Numbered from the stretch's first letter, positions 25,873 through 34,735 are shown. The stretch is 64,000 bases of DNA from an uncultured Gemmiger sp. (GCA_944382835.1 CALWNP010000005.1:1-64000), one strand, 5' to 3'. A program made the numbers and translations. The notes: generated by a model from the letters alone, not told the origin.

Positions 25873-26880
25873 TCAGTTGGCTTTGGCCGGGCTGGCGCTG
25901 GCGGCCTGGGCGGCGGTGTTGGGATCGGTGGAAACCAGGGCCTTGGGGGTGCGCTCGTCCCGCTTGTTCAGCCAGCGCTCCACACCCTTCTGGATGTAGG
26001 TGACAATCATGATCAGAACCAGCAGCACCACGGCCATGGCGGAGGCCAGGCCAACCTTCTGGTCGGTGTGGGCCAGCTTGTCCATGATGACGAAGTAGGT
26101 GGAGGTGCCGAATCCGCCGCCGGTGACAACGTAGGGCATCTCGAAGGCGGAGAGAGCGCCGGAAACCGAGATGATCAGGTTGAGGACCACGATGGTACGG
26201 ATGGAGGGCAGGATGATGTCCTTGAACCGGTGCCAGGCGTTGGCACCGTCGATGTCGGCTGCCTCATAAAGGGTGGAGTCCACCGAGGCGATGGCGCCGA
26301 TGAACATGACGATGTTCTGGCCGACGTATTTCCAGATGGAGCAGCCCACCAGCACGATGTTGTTGATGGATTCGTCCCGCAGCCAGTAGGGGAGGGTGTC
26401 GATGTTGAAGCCCACCCAGCTGAGCAGGGTATCCAGCACGAAGCCATGGGTGAAGAAAAATTTGAAGATGAAGCCCACCGAGATGCCGCAGATCAGGCAG
26501 GGAAAATACAGTGCGCCACGGAAAAATTTTCCGCCTTTGACCTTGAAGCTCAGGATGGTGGCAAAGAGCAGGGCCAGCGCCATCTGAACCACCGAGCCGG
26601 CCATGTAATACAAGCTCAGCAGCAGCGCCTGGAAGCAGTCGTCCCGGGTGAAGACGTCGATGTAGTTTTCCAGCCCCACAAAGACTCGGCGCCCGATATA
26701 GCGCATGTCAAAGAAGCTGAACTGCACCATTTTGACAAAGGGTAGATAGGTGAAGGTAAAAAGCAGCAGCAACGGCAGGATTAGGAAGGTGACGGTGCAG
26801 ACGATCTGCTGCCCGCGCATACTTTTGAGCCATTGCCCAAAACTTTTGCGCCGTTTGACGGATGTGGTGGAATTGCTCAT
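25873..26880 (-). CDS. ABC sugar transporter permease (MalF type)
   Basis: The protein (335 aa) has a basic cytoplasmic N-terminus, six membrane helices and the coupling loop around LYEAADIDGANAWHRFKDI. It forms the transmembrane channel with the next gene product. The start ATG 26880 follows AAAGGGAGA; an upstream ATG overlaps that site. It is 16 bases before the MalG-type gene and lies downstream of an internal terminator that separates it from the binding-protein gene. Confidence 0.9.
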   Translation of the reverse strand: MSNSTTSVKRRKSFGQWLKSMRGQQIVCTVTFLILPLLLLFTFTYLPFVKMVQFSFFDMRYIGRRVFVGLENYIDVFTRDDCFQALLLSLYYMAGSVVQMALALLFATILSFKVKGGKFFRGALYFPCLICGISVGFIFKFFFTHGFVLDTLLSWVGFNIDTLPYWLRDESINNIVLVGCSIWKYVGQNIVMFIGAIASVDSTLYEAADIDGANAWHRFKDIILPSIRTIVVLNLIISVSGALSAFEMPYVVTGGGFGTSTYFVIMDKLAHTDQKVGLASAMAVVLLVLIMIVTYIQKGVERWLNKRDERTPKALVSTDPNTAAQAASASPAKAN

Positions 26881-26898
26881 GAGATGTCTCCCTTTCAT

Positions 26899-26942
26899 AA
26901 AAAGCGGCAGGGCGAGCCGGCGGAAACCGACCCGCCCTGCCG
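26899..26942 (-). terminator. Internal terminator after the binding-protein gene
   Basis: GC-rich arms (26933-26942 with 26905-26914) enclose a second pairing and are followed on the minus strand by TTTTT. Partial termination here would give more binding protein than permease, a common arrangement. Confidence 0.7.
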
Positions 26943-26970
26943 GGTGTGTTTGGATGGTGAGGACAGCTCT

Positions 26971-28383
26971 TTATTCCTGCGGTGCGTTGCGATCCACCGC
27001 GTCGTTCCAGGCAGCGTTCCAGTCGGCCACGATGTCGTCCAGGGTCTCGTCACCGTTGATGGCGGCTTCCACGATCCGCATCACGTGGGTCTGGTCGGAG
27101 TTGAGGGTCAGCTCGGCGTCACGCTGGACGTTGGAGGCCAGGTCAGCCAGTTCGGTGGGAGCAGCGGTGTCGGCCACCAGTTCGATGCCGTCAAAGGCGG
27201 ACAGGGTCTCGGGGTATTCCTGGCTCTTGAGCACCGGGATACCGCCCTGGTCATAGGAGAAGTTGCTGGACTCGCTCAGCCATTTGATGTAGAGCATGGC
27301 AGCGATCTTGTTGTCATCGCTGGAGTTGGCGTTGATGCCGTAGCAGTAGTCGGCGCCGGCACTGGCGTACTGGACGCCGTCCACACTGATGGGGAAGGGC
27401 ATGTAGCCAATGTCATCGGCATGCTCGCCGGCATCCTGCATCTGGACGATGGCCCAGCTGCCCAGAACCATGGTGGCAATCTCGCCGTTGTTCATCATCG
27501 GCTTGCTGCCTTCCCAATCGGTGGTTGTGGGGTCTGCCTCGGTCAGGCCACGCTTGACCGCTTCATACAGGACATTGTAGACGGCGTAGGGGCCGCTCTG
27601 CTCATCGCCGGTGGGCACGCCCTTGGCGAAGGGATCATGGGTCTGGGGCATGGTGATGTTCATCCAATCGGCATCGCCGGTGGCGCCGCCGCCGATGTAG
27701 GCATCCCAGGCGCTCATGGTCCAGCCGGCCGCGTAGTTGGTGTACAGAGGAATGATGCTGGAATCATAATCCTTGATCTTCTGCAGGTCGTCCAGGAACT
27801 CGGTGGGGGTGGTGGGCAGCTCGGTGATGCCGGCAGCGGCGAAGACTGCCTTGTTGTAGACAATGCCCTGAGCGTTGCCGGTGGAGGGGATGCCGTAAAC
27901 CTTGCCGTCGTAAGCACGGTTGTCGGCGAAGTTGTACTCATCCTGGATGCTGCTCAGGTCACACATAGGGTAGAAGTAATCGCCCAGTTCCGGCAGCGGG
28001 ATGGTAGTGGGGATCATGCAGATGTCGCCCCAGTTGTTGCTGGTCAACCGGGTGGTCATGTCGTTGGCGTAGTCGGTGATTCCTTCGTAGCTGATGGTGA
28101 TGTTGGGGTAGAGCTTCTGGAACTCGGCCACATAGCCATCGAAGGTGCCGTCGTCGATGAGATCGGTGCGGTGGCTGATGAATTTCAGATCGGCCTTCAG
28201 ATCGGTGTAATCCTCGCCGACGGTCAGCTCATTGTAGGCGGGGATGCCGGTTTCGGCGGCGTCGGTGGACTGGGCAGAGCCGCTTTGGGTGCTCTCGCTG
28301 GTTTGACCGCTTTGGCCACCACAGCCGGCAAGCAGGCTGGCGGAAAGGGCAGCTGCCAGGGTCAGGGCAATTGCTTTTTTCAT
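26971..28383 (-). CDS. Extracellular solute-binding lipoprotein for manno-oligosaccharides
   Basis: This family 1 binding protein (470 aa) has a lipoprotein signal peptide with the lipobox LLAGC (Cys20) and a Ser/Gln/Thr-rich linker, then the two-lobed sugar-binding fold. It captures oligosaccharides outside the membrane for the two permeases. GGAGG sets the start, and it is the first gene of the ten-gene operon. Manno-oligosaccharide specificity comes from the operon context, which parallels characterised Faecalibacterium and Roseburia loci. Confidence 0.9.
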   Translation of the reverse strand: MKKAIALTLAAALSASLLAGCGGQSGQTSESTQSGSAQSTDAAETGIPAYNELTVGEDYTDLKADLKFISHRTDLIDDGTFDGYVAEFQKLYPNITISYEGITDYANDMTTRLTSNNWGDICMIPTTIPLPELGDYFYPMCDLSSIQDEYNFADNRAYDGKVYGIPSTGNAQGIVYNKAVFAAAGITELPTTPTEFLDDLQKIKDYDSSIIPLYTNYAAGWTMSAWDAYIGGGATGDADWMNITMPQTHDPFAKGVPTGDEQSGPYAVYNVLYEAVKRGLTEADPTTTDWEGSKPMMNNGEIATMVLGSWAIVQMQDAGEHADDIGYMPFPISVDGVQYASAGADYCYGINANSSDDNKIAAMLYIKWLSESSNFSYDQGGIPVLKSQEYPETLSAFDGIELVADTAAPTELADLASNVQRDAELTLNSDQTHVMRIVEAAINGDETLDDIVADWNAAWNDAVDRNAPQE

Positions 28384-28468
28384 GGTTGTGTCCTCCTTTT
28401 GAAATGGTGCGTGGAAAAGAATCTAAAATCGTCTCACCAAGGCCTTGGGTGATTTGCCTTACGTATTA

Positions 28469-28497
28469 AGGATACTATTTAGGCTAAAAATAGTCAA
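28469..28497 (-). promoter_or_regulatory. Promoter of the mannan operon
   Basis: TTGACT (28492-28497) and TATCCT (28469-28474) are 17 bases apart. The spacer holds a dyad, TTTAG-G-CTAAA (28478-28488), and a half-site ACTTAA lies just upstream of the -35 box. Either could bind the adjacent LacI-type regulator. Confidence 0.65.
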
Positions 28498-28579
28498 TAT
28501 ATTAAGTAAAAGTTTGGTGAAATGGCGAAAAAATCTTATTTTTGTTAGGCAAAATGACCTGGAAAATCTTGATTTTACG

Positions 28580-28616
28580 AAAAAAACGCAGGCTAAATTT
28601 TTCTTTAGCCTGCGTT
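28580..28616 (-). terminator. Terminator of the lacI-type gene
   Basis: A 13-base stem (28604-28616 with 28585-28597) has a six-base loop and is followed on the minus strand by seven T. It insulates the mannan promoter from the regulator transcript. Confidence 0.8.
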
Positions 28617-28648
28617 TAAGTTAAAAATATTCGGCTGTCAAAGGGGCC

Positions 28649-29638
28649 TCAGGCGGATTCCCGGCGTACAAAGGCACCCGGCACGATGGTGGTGGGGGCC
28701 AGCGGCGGTTTGTTGTTCAGTTTGCGGCGCAGCTGGCTGACCACTGCCGCGGCCATCCCGCCGACATCAATGCGGTAGCTGGTCAGCTGGGGGCGGCTCA
28801 TGGTGGAAAACCGATAATCGTCATAACCGGTCACCGCCACATCCCGGGGAACCTCATACCCCTCCCGGTGGAGCAGTTCCACCAGATTGAACGCCACTTC
28901 GTCACAATTGCAGACAAAGGCATCGGGCATTTCTTTGGGCAGCTGAATCTGGACTAGCCTGCCGTCAGGGCCGCGGTCCTCCAGACGCCAATCCGCCCGG
29001 GGTTCGATGCCGGCCAGCAGCAGCGCGCGGCAGTAGCCCAGATACCGGTCCATGATGGAGCTGGTGGCGGCCACGCTGCCCACAAATCCGATCCGCCGCC
29101 GTCCGGTGGACAACAGATGCTCGGTCATCTGGAAACCGCCGCTGGTGTTGTCACTGAGGACACTGTCCCCGGCAATGGCATCGTCGTAGAAATCCAGGAA
29201 CATGAAAGGCAAGCCGTATTGCAGTACCGTACTGATGTAGCGCCGACGCAGCTCCCCCATAAAGATCAGGGCATCCACCTTGTGGTTGACCAGCAGGGTG
29301 GGCATGATGCAGCTCTGCTCCGACTCGGCGGGTACAATTTCTAAAATACAGTTATAGCCCAGCGGGGCACAGCGATTCAGCACCGCACGGTACAGGCTGG
29401 AATAGAATGCGCTTTCATTAAAATGGCGGTCTGCCACCAGGATGCCGATGTTGATGCTGCGTTGGGTTGCTGCCTCAGTCTTGGCGGGCAGCTCATAGCC
29501 CAGCTCCTTTGCGGTGGCCAGAATTTTGGCCCGCATTTCATCGCTGACCCCTTCTTTGCCGGACAATCCCTTGGAGACCGAAACGATGCTGATGCCGAGC
29601 TTTTTGGCAATGTCCGCCATCCGTACACTTTTCGACAC
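28649..29638 (-). CDS. LacI-family regulator of the mannan locus
   Basis: The protein (about 329 aa) has an N-terminal LacI helix-turn-helix (MADIAKKLGISIVSVSKGLSG) and a periplasmic-binding-protein-like sensor domain. The likely start is GTG 29638, eight bases after GAGG; GTG 29647 and ATG 29620 are alternatives. It sits between the ten-gene operon and the plus-strand CE2-GH1 genes and probably represses both until a manno-oligosaccharide binds. A 15-base palindrome over its own -10 box suggests autoregulation. Confidence 0.87.
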   Translation of the reverse strand: MSKSVRMADIAKKLGISIVSVSKGLSGKEGVSDEMRAKILATAKELGYELPAKTEAATQRSINIGILVADRHFNESAFYSSLYRAVLNRCAPLGYNCILEIVPAESEQSCIMPTLLVNHKVDALIFMGELRRRYISTVLQYGLPFMFLDFYDDAIAGDSVLSDNTSGGFQMTEHLLSTGRRRIGFVGSVAATSSIMDRYLGYCRALLLAGIEPRADWRLEDRGPDGRLVQIQLPKEMPDAFVCNCDEVAFNLVELLHREGYEVPRDVAVTGYDDYRFSTMSRPQLTSYRIDVGGMAAAVVSQLRRKLNNKPPLAPTTIVPGAFVRRESA

Positions 29639-29663
29639 CTCAAACACCTCGTTTCACACAATT

Positions 29664-29703
29664 TACTTAAATTAAGTATATCAGTATCCGTTGTTATCGT
29701 CAA
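29664..29703 (-). promoter_or_regulatory. lacI-type promoter with overlapping palindrome
   Basis: TTGACG (29698-29703) and TATACT (29675-29680) are 17 bases apart. The palindrome TACTTAA-A-TTAAGTA (29664-29678) overlaps the -10 box and start site. Confidence 0.7.
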
Positions 29704-29750
29704 TGTTAGGTCCATCTTTTTGTCAGTCCTGCTTAATTTTGCCGGGGCCC

Positions 29751-29779
29751 TTGCAACAGCATGCCGAATGTGGTAGAGT
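29751..29779 (+). promoter_or_regulatory. CE2-GH1 promoter
   Basis: TTGCAA (29751-29756) and TAGAGT (29774-29779), 17 bases apart. Downstream are two short dyads, ATTAGCTAAT (29787-29796) and ATTTA-AC-TAAAT (29806-29817), possible operators. Confidence 0.55.
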
Positions 29780-29833
29780 GAAGAAAATTAGCTAATCAAA
29801 ATACAATTTAACTAAATGATAGGAGGAGATTCC

Positions 29834-30919
29834 ATGAAGCAGGGAATAGCCGCACTGCCCCAGGTGCGGATTCTGGGCCGCCATGCTCAAGGGGACCCGC
29901 TGACTCTCTTTTATACGGCATCGGGCATCGAGTGTCTGTGCACCGGCAGCGAACTCTGGCTGGAGCTCAACGCCGACTATGCACAGTGTGAACCCTGGAT
30001 CAGCATTGAGCTCAACGGCGCCTGGATCAGCCGGTTCCCGGTGGCGGCGGGGACCAGCGAAGTCTGTGTCTTCCGGGGAATGACCCCCGGAACTCCCAAA
30101 CATGTGCGGGTCTTTAAGGATGTGCAGGCGATGCACGACGATCCCCGCCATCTCTTACAGATCACCGGCCTGCGGTGGGAAGAAGGCGAATTTCTGCCCC
30201 TGCTGGAACCCAAGTATCGGTTGGAGTTTGTGGGGGACAGCATTACCAGCGGTGAGGGGGCCATCGGCGCCCGGCAGGAGGAGGACTGGATTTCCGCCTT
30301 CTTCAGCGCCATGAATCACTATGGCCGGATGACTGCCGACGCTCTGGGGGCGGAGTTCCGGGTGGTCAGCCAGAGCGGCTGGGGCATCCTTTCGGACTGG
30401 GAAAACAACCCCCACAACCGGATTCTTCCCTATTATGAGATGGTCTGCGGCCTGGCGGAAGGGGAGCGCAACGCCGCCCTGGGGGCGCAGCAGCCCAACG
30501 ATTTTGCCGCCTGGCCCGCCGATGCGGTCATCATCAACCTGGGCACCAACGACGCCGGGGCCTCTCACAACCCGCCCTGGACCGACCCGGCCACCGGGGA
30601 ACAGTACGCCCAGGACACCACCCCCGCCCATCAGGCGCGGCTGGAACAGGCGGTGGTGGATGGGCTGTGCCAGCTGCGCCGCTGCAACCCCGGGGCTTTG
30701 CTAGTCTGGGTATACGGCATGCTGGGCCAGGAACTGTGCCCTCTGATGCAGCGGGCGGTGGACCGTTACTGCCAGGAGACCGGCGATGACCGGGCTTTCT
30801 TCCTTCCGCTGCCCGACACCACCGCCGAGACCATCGGGGCGCGGCAGCACCCGGGGGTGGCCTCCCATCGCAATGCGGCCGCCGTCCTGACCGAATTTTT
30901 GCGCCAGCGGCTGGACTGA
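29834..30919 (+). CDS. CE2-family acetylesterase
   Basis: The protein (361 aa) has the CE2 layout, a jelly-roll domain (about residues 1-125) followed by an SGNH esterase. The serine is Ser136 in FVGDSITSGE, NLGTND is the oxyanion block and the histidine lies in the C-terminal HPGVASH. It deacetylates manno-oligosaccharides in the cytoplasm; CE2 enzymes in related loci prefer the 2-O position. AGGAGGAG sets the ATG at 29834. It is co-oriented with the GH1 gene 50 bases on. Confidence 0.88.
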   Translation: MKQGIAALPQVRILGRHAQGDPLTLFYTASGIECLCTGSELWLELNADYAQCEPWISIELNGAWISRFPVAAGTSEVCVFRGMTPGTPKHVRVFKDVQAMHDDPRHLLQITGLRWEEGEFLPLLEPKYRLEFVGDSITSGEGAIGARQEEDWISAFFSAMNHYGRMTADALGAEFRVVSQSGWGILSDWENNPHNRILPYYEMVCGLAEGERNAALGAQQPNDFAAWPADAVIINLGTNDAGASHNPPWTDPATGEQYAQDTTPAHQARLEQAVVDGLCQLRRCNPGALLVWVYGMLGQELCPLMQRAVDRYCQETGDDRAFFLPLPDTTAETIGARQHPGVASHRNAAAVLTEFLRQRLD

Positions 30920-30969
30920 ACAATCCCGCTGCATGATTCACCATACAATATAGAAAGGATGAGCAAACA

Positions 30970-32328
30970 ATGGCAGTTTTTCCGAAGGATTTTGTCTGGG
31001 GCGCAGCCTCGGCCGCTTATCAGATCGAGGGCGGTGCCCAGGAGGGAGGACGCGGCCCCAGCATCTGGGACCCCTTCTGCCGGATTCCGGGCAAGATCGA
31101 GCGGGGGGAGACCGGCGATGTGGCCTGTGACAGCTACCATCGCTGGCCCGATGATGTGGAAGCCCTAAAGGCCATGGGGCTCAAAGCCTACCGGTTCAGC
31201 ATCGCCTGGCCCCGGATCATCCCCGACGGGGACGGCGCGGTCAATCCCGAGGGCCTGGCCTACTATGACAAGCTGATCGATTCCCTGCGGGAAAACGGCA
31301 TCGAGCCTTACGTCACCCTCTACCACTGGGACCTGCCCCTGGCGCTGGAGAAAAAGGGCGGCTGGCAGAACATTGACACCGCCCGCGCCTTTGCCCGGTA
31401 TGCCACTGTGGTGGCCGAGCATTTCAAGGGCCGGGTGCACAACTGGTTCACCATCAACGAGATTGCCTGCGTGGTGAACCTGGGCTACGGCACCGGCACC
31501 CATGCGCCGGGCCTGCAGCTGCCGCTGGAAGGCCAGTTCCTCTGCTGGGAGAATGTGATTTATGCCCACTGCCTGGCCGCCCAGGCGGTCCATGCCGTTG
31601 ACGAGGAAAACCGGGTGGGCTTTGTCTCCACCGGCCGGCTCTGCTATCCGGTCAGTGAGGATCCCCAGGATGTGGAGGCCGCCCGCGCCCTGACCTTCGG
31701 CAGCCCCGACGATGACTGGGGCTTCACCCATCAGATGTCGCTGGACCCCCTCTGCCTGGGCCATTGGCCCCAGGAAAATGTGGGTCCCCGTCTGGCTGCC
31801 TGCTTCGAGAAGGTGCCCCAGGAGATCACCGATGCTCTGCCCCTGGGCAAGCCGGATATGATCGGCCTGAACATCTACAACGCCATCCCCGCCCGGATGG
31901 GGGAGAAGGGACCGGAATACGCCCCCCGGCCCATCGGGTACGCCTGCACCGCCCTGGGCTGGCCGGTGGAACCGGAAAGCCTGAACTGGGGCCCCTATTT
32001 CATCCAGCAGCGCTACGGTTTGCCCATCTACATCACCGAGAACGGCCAGTCCTGCGATGACCGGATCTTTTTGGACGGCAAGGTCCACGACCCCGACCGC
32101 ATCGATTTCCTGGCCCGCTACCTCAAGGCCCTGTCCAAGGCCATCCAGCGCGGGGTGGATATCCGGGGCTACTTCCAGTGGGCCCTCATCGACAACTTCG
32201 AGTGGTACAGCGGCTACAACCAGCGGTTCGGCCTCTACTTTGTGGATTATCCCACCGGCCGCCGCATCCCCAAGGACAGCTCCTTCTGGTATGCCAAGAC
32301 GGTGGCGGAAAACGGCGCCAATCTTTGA
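30970..32328 (+). CDS. GH1 beta-glucosidase-type enzyme
   Basis: The 452 aa (beta/alpha)8 enzyme matches GH1. The nucleophile is Glu357 in YITENGQ, and the acid/base is Glu164 in a TINEI motif where the family normally has TxNEP; the Pro-to-Ile change is unusual. It likely removes terminal beta-glucose (or mannose) from gluco-manno-oligosaccharides. It has no signal peptide. It follows the CE2 gene, and no separate good promoter is seen, so the two are probably co-transcribed. Confidence 0.9.
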   Translation: MAVFPKDFVWGAASAAYQIEGGAQEGGRGPSIWDPFCRIPGKIERGETGDVACDSYHRWPDDVEALKAMGLKAYRFSIAWPRIIPDGDGAVNPEGLAYYDKLIDSLRENGIEPYVTLYHWDLPLALEKKGGWQNIDTARAFARYATVVAEHFKGRVHNWFTINEIACVVNLGYGTGTHAPGLQLPLEGQFLCWENVIYAHCLAAQAVHAVDEENRVGFVSTGRLCYPVSEDPQDVEAARALTFGSPDDDWGFTHQMSLDPLCLGHWPQENVGPRLAACFEKVPQEITDALPLGKPDMIGLNIYNAIPARMGEKGPEYAPRPIGYACTALGWPVEPESLNWGPYFIQQRYGLPIYITENGQSCDDRIFLDGKVHDPDRIDFLARYLKALSKAIQRGVDIRGYFQWALIDNFEWYSGYNQRFGLYFVDYPTGRRIPKDSSFWYAKTVAENGANL

Positions 32329-32409
32329 GAGGCGGACGTTGTCCTGACAACAGATTTTTTGCCGCTGATGGGGTATCCTGAATCCAAACGGATACAAGGA
32401 GGTCCCACC

Positions 32410-32742
32410 ATGAACGCCAAAATGAAGAACATCAGCCAGGCCGAAGTCCTGGTCCTGAAGGACCAGGTGGAATGCCGGCCCGGCCAGGTGGTCAGCAAGA
32501 CGCTGGCCCAGAACAGCGCCCTGAGCATCACCCTGTTTGCCTTTGACAAGGGGGAGGAGATCAGCACCCACGCTTCGGGCGGCGACGCCTTTGTCACCTG
32601 CCTGGACGGGGTGGGGCGGATCACCATTGACGGGGTGGACTATCTGCTCCACCAGGGCGAGTCCATCGTCATGCCCGCCGGCCATCCCCATGCCGTCTAC
32701 GGCGAGGAAACCTTCAAGATGCTGCTGGTGGTTGTTTTCTGA
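32410..32742 (+). CDS. Small cupin-domain protein
   Basis: The 110 aa protein is a single cupin barrel. STHASGGDAFVTCLDG is motif 1 (His, His-like acidic positions) and PAGHPHAVYG is motif 2. Such proteins bind a metal and a small ligand or act as sugar or phenolic modifying enzymes; no substrate can be assigned. AAGGAGG precedes the ATG. It lies 81 bases after GH1 and just before a strong terminator, so it may be the last gene of the CE2-GH1 unit or have its own start. Confidence 0.8.
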   Translation: MNAKMKNISQAEVLVLKDQVECRPGQVVSKTLAQNSALSITLFAFDKGEEISTHASGGDAFVTCLDGVGRITIDGVDYLLHQGESIVMPAGHPHAVYGEETFKMLLVVVF

Positions 32743-32756
32743 CCACCCAAACAACA

Positions 32757-32808
32757 GGCCCCCGGGCGGGACCCTCTCAAGAGGAACCCCCGCCCGGGGG
32801 CCAATTTT
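32757..32808. terminator. Bidirectional terminator
   Basis: A 14-base GC-only stem (32757-32770 with 32789-32802) with AATTTT on the plus side separates the convergent cupin and oxidoreductase genes. Confidence 0.8.
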
Positions 32809-32825
32809 GTTATTGTGAAATAGAA

Positions 32826-33824
32826 TCAGCCGGGAAAGTCCACGGCCTCGCAGGGGTAGCAGACCCCCATCTGGGCCCGCAGGTGATCCATCAGCTCCAT
32901 GGTGGCGATGGTCTCGCTGTGGGGGATGGAGGGGCATTCCAGCAGCCCCTGCCGGATGCTGTTGGCGGTTTCCAGCACCTCATACTCGTAGCCGGTGAGC
33001 TGGGCCGGGCAGCGGCGCTCCTCCACCAGGCGGTGGCGGGCATCAAAGACCTGCAGCCCCTGGGGATTGTTGATGTTCTCCACCATCAGATACCCCTCCG
33101 AGCCGTAGATCGCCCCGTACCGGTCCGAGATGGCGTTGGCGGCGGCGGTGAGATGGGCCACCCGGCCGTCCTTCCAGAGCAGGGACATGCTGTCGATCAG
33201 ATCCACCCCGTGCTCGTTTTTGGTGCACAGGCCCTGGACGCTGTCGGGATGACCGAAGATCATCTCGGCAAAGTGGAGGGTGTAAATCCCCACATCCAGC
33301 AGGGCACCGCCGGCCAGCTCGGGCAGGACGATCCGGGGATTCTGGGTGGTGGCATAGCCCAGGTTGGCGGTGAGCATCCGGGGCTCGCCGATCCGGCCGG
33401 AGGACAGCACCTCGTGGATGATCTGCCGCATGGGCTGGTACCGGGTCCAGATGGCCTCGGTGACCAGCACCCCCTTGGACCGGGCGTAGCGGATGGCGTC
33501 CTCGGCCTGGCGGGCGTTGACGGTGAAGGCCTTCTCACACAGCACATGCTTGCCATGATCGGCGCAGAGCTTGATCTGGGCATAGTGGTGGGAGTGGGGG
33601 GTAGCAATGTAGACAAAGTCCACCGCCGGGTCCTGCAGCATCTCCTCATAGCTGCCAAAAGCCTTTTCCACCCCATGTTTGGCGGCGAAGGCCTGGGCCC
33701 GGCCCAGATCCCGGGCGGCCACGGCGTACAGCTCCACCTCGTGGTTGCCGGTTTCGTTCAGTTTGCGGACGGTGGTGGCCATGACGGCGGCAATGTTGCC
33801 TGCACCCAAAATTCCCAGTTTCAT
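32826..33824 (-). CDS. Gfo/Idh/MocA-family oxidoreductase
   Basis: The 332 aa protein has an N-terminal Rossmann fold (GILGAGNIAAVMA) for NAD(P), the family motif CEKAFTVNARQAE around residue 95 and a C-terminal substrate domain with GGALLDVGIYTLHF. Members oxidise or reduce sugars, inositols or diols; the nearest relatives are often called dihydrodiol or glucose-fructose dehydrogenases. The substrate is not assignable. It follows the DUF1275 gene by 24 bases and shares its transcript. Confidence 0.85.
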   Translation of the reverse strand: MKLGILGAGNIAAVMATTVRKLNETGNHEVELYAVAARDLGRAQAFAAKHGVEKAFGSYEEMLQDPAVDFVYIATPHSHHYAQIKLCADHGKHVLCEKAFTVNARQAEDAIRYARSKGVLVTEAIWTRYQPMRQIIHEVLSSGRIGEPRMLTANLGYATTQNPRIVLPELAGGALLDVGIYTLHFAEMIFGHPDSVQGLCTKNEHGVDLIDSMSLLWKDGRVAHLTAAANAISDRYGAIYGSEGYLMVENINNPQGLQVFDARHRLVEERRCPAQLTGYEYEVLETANSIRQGLLECPSIPHSETIATMELMDHLRAQMGVCYPCEAVDFPG

Positions 33825-33848
33825 ATAGGCTTCCTTTCTATGTATGGT

Positions 33849-34580
33849 TCAATGCCCGGCGGGTTTCTGTTCCACCAGGTCCTTTTCGGTGGTCCGGTCG
33901 GCGTGGAGCAGGGTCAGGAAGATAACCACCAGGGGAAGCATGGTCAGCCAGATCCCCCGTCCCAGGAAGATGCGGCAGACCACCGTTCCCACCACGGCGC
34001 CCACAATAAAGAAGAAGAGCATTCCCAGATGCCGCATCAGCTTGGGCCGGTGGGATTTGTCCGGCTTGTGCAGGTGGCGCAGCTCCTTAGCCATCCCCAC
34101 CCCCACCTGCCGGATGTGGTTGGTGACAAAGGTGGTGGCCACTGCCACTCCTTCGGCCTGGCGGAAGGTGTTGTACTGCATCGAGGCGAGGAAGTTGATG
34201 CCCACCTGGGAGATCTGCACCGGGGCGGATTCCGGCACAAAGCCCAGCAGCAGGACCCCCAGCAGCTCGATGAGGATGAGAAGGGTGTCCCACCGGATGC
34301 TGAGCCGGTGCTTGATGGGGTTGGGCAGCAGCTCCGAGACAAAGGCCCCCAGAATGTAGGCCGAGATGGGCACCAGATAATAGAGGGCCGTGCCCCATTG
34401 CCGGGAGCCCAGGGCCATCCCCATCAGGACCACGTTGCCGGTCTGGGCATTGCAGAAGACATTGCCCCGCAGCAGGTAGGTATAGGCGCCCCAGAATCCG
34501 GCCACCCAGATCAGGGTGAAGTAGACCCAGTTGCGCTCACAGGTCAAATAGTGTTTGTCGGTTGTTGCCGGTTCCTTCAC
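33849..34580 (-). CDS. YoaK/DUF1275-family membrane protein
   Basis: The protein (243 aa) has six or so membrane helices and the family motif FCNAQTGNVVLMGMAL near the N-terminus. Function is unknown; a small-molecule transporter role is suspected for the family. I chose GTG 34580, nine bases after AAGG. The in-frame ATG at 34628 is unlikely because it overlaps the TATAAT box of the gene's own promoter. It is the first gene of a two-gene operon with the oxidoreductase. Confidence 0.82.
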   Translation of the reverse strand: MKEPATTDKHYLTCERNWVYFTLIWVAGFWGAYTYLLRGNVFCNAQTGNVVLMGMALGSRQWGTALYYLVPISAYILGAFVSELLPNPIKHRLSIRWDTLLILIELLGVLLLGFVPESAPVQISQVGINFLASMQYNTFRQAEGVAVATTFVTNHIRQVGVGMAKELRHLHKPDKSHRPKLMRHLGMLFFFIVGAVVGTVVCRIFLGRGIWLTMLPLVVIFLTLLHADRTTEKDLVEQKPAGH

Positions 34581-34619
34581 GATGCACCGCCTTTTCCCAA
34601 GGTGTTCTTCTGATTTTCC

Positions 34620-34647
34620 ATTATACACCCTTCGTTGCCGGGTGCAA
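34620..34647 (-). promoter_or_regulatory. Promoter of the DUF1275-oxidoreductase operon
   Basis: TTGCAC (34642-34647) and TATAAT (34620-34625) with a 16-base spacer. Its position decides the GTG start downstream. Confidence 0.65.
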
Positions 34648-34692
34648 CCTTTTTGCCCAAATAGGAGTGCCTCGCCTTTTTCTGTCGGGCTG

Positions 34693-34701
34693 TGCTATAA
34701 T
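34693..34701 (+). promoter_or_regulatory. Extended -10 promoter of the two-component system
   Basis: TGC-TATAAT (34693-34701) is an extended -10 element; no clear -35 box lies 17 bases upstream. It is about 35 bases before the response regulator start. Confidence 0.5.
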
Positions 34702-34735
34702 AACAATCAGACGAGATCCGAAGGAGGACTGAGGA

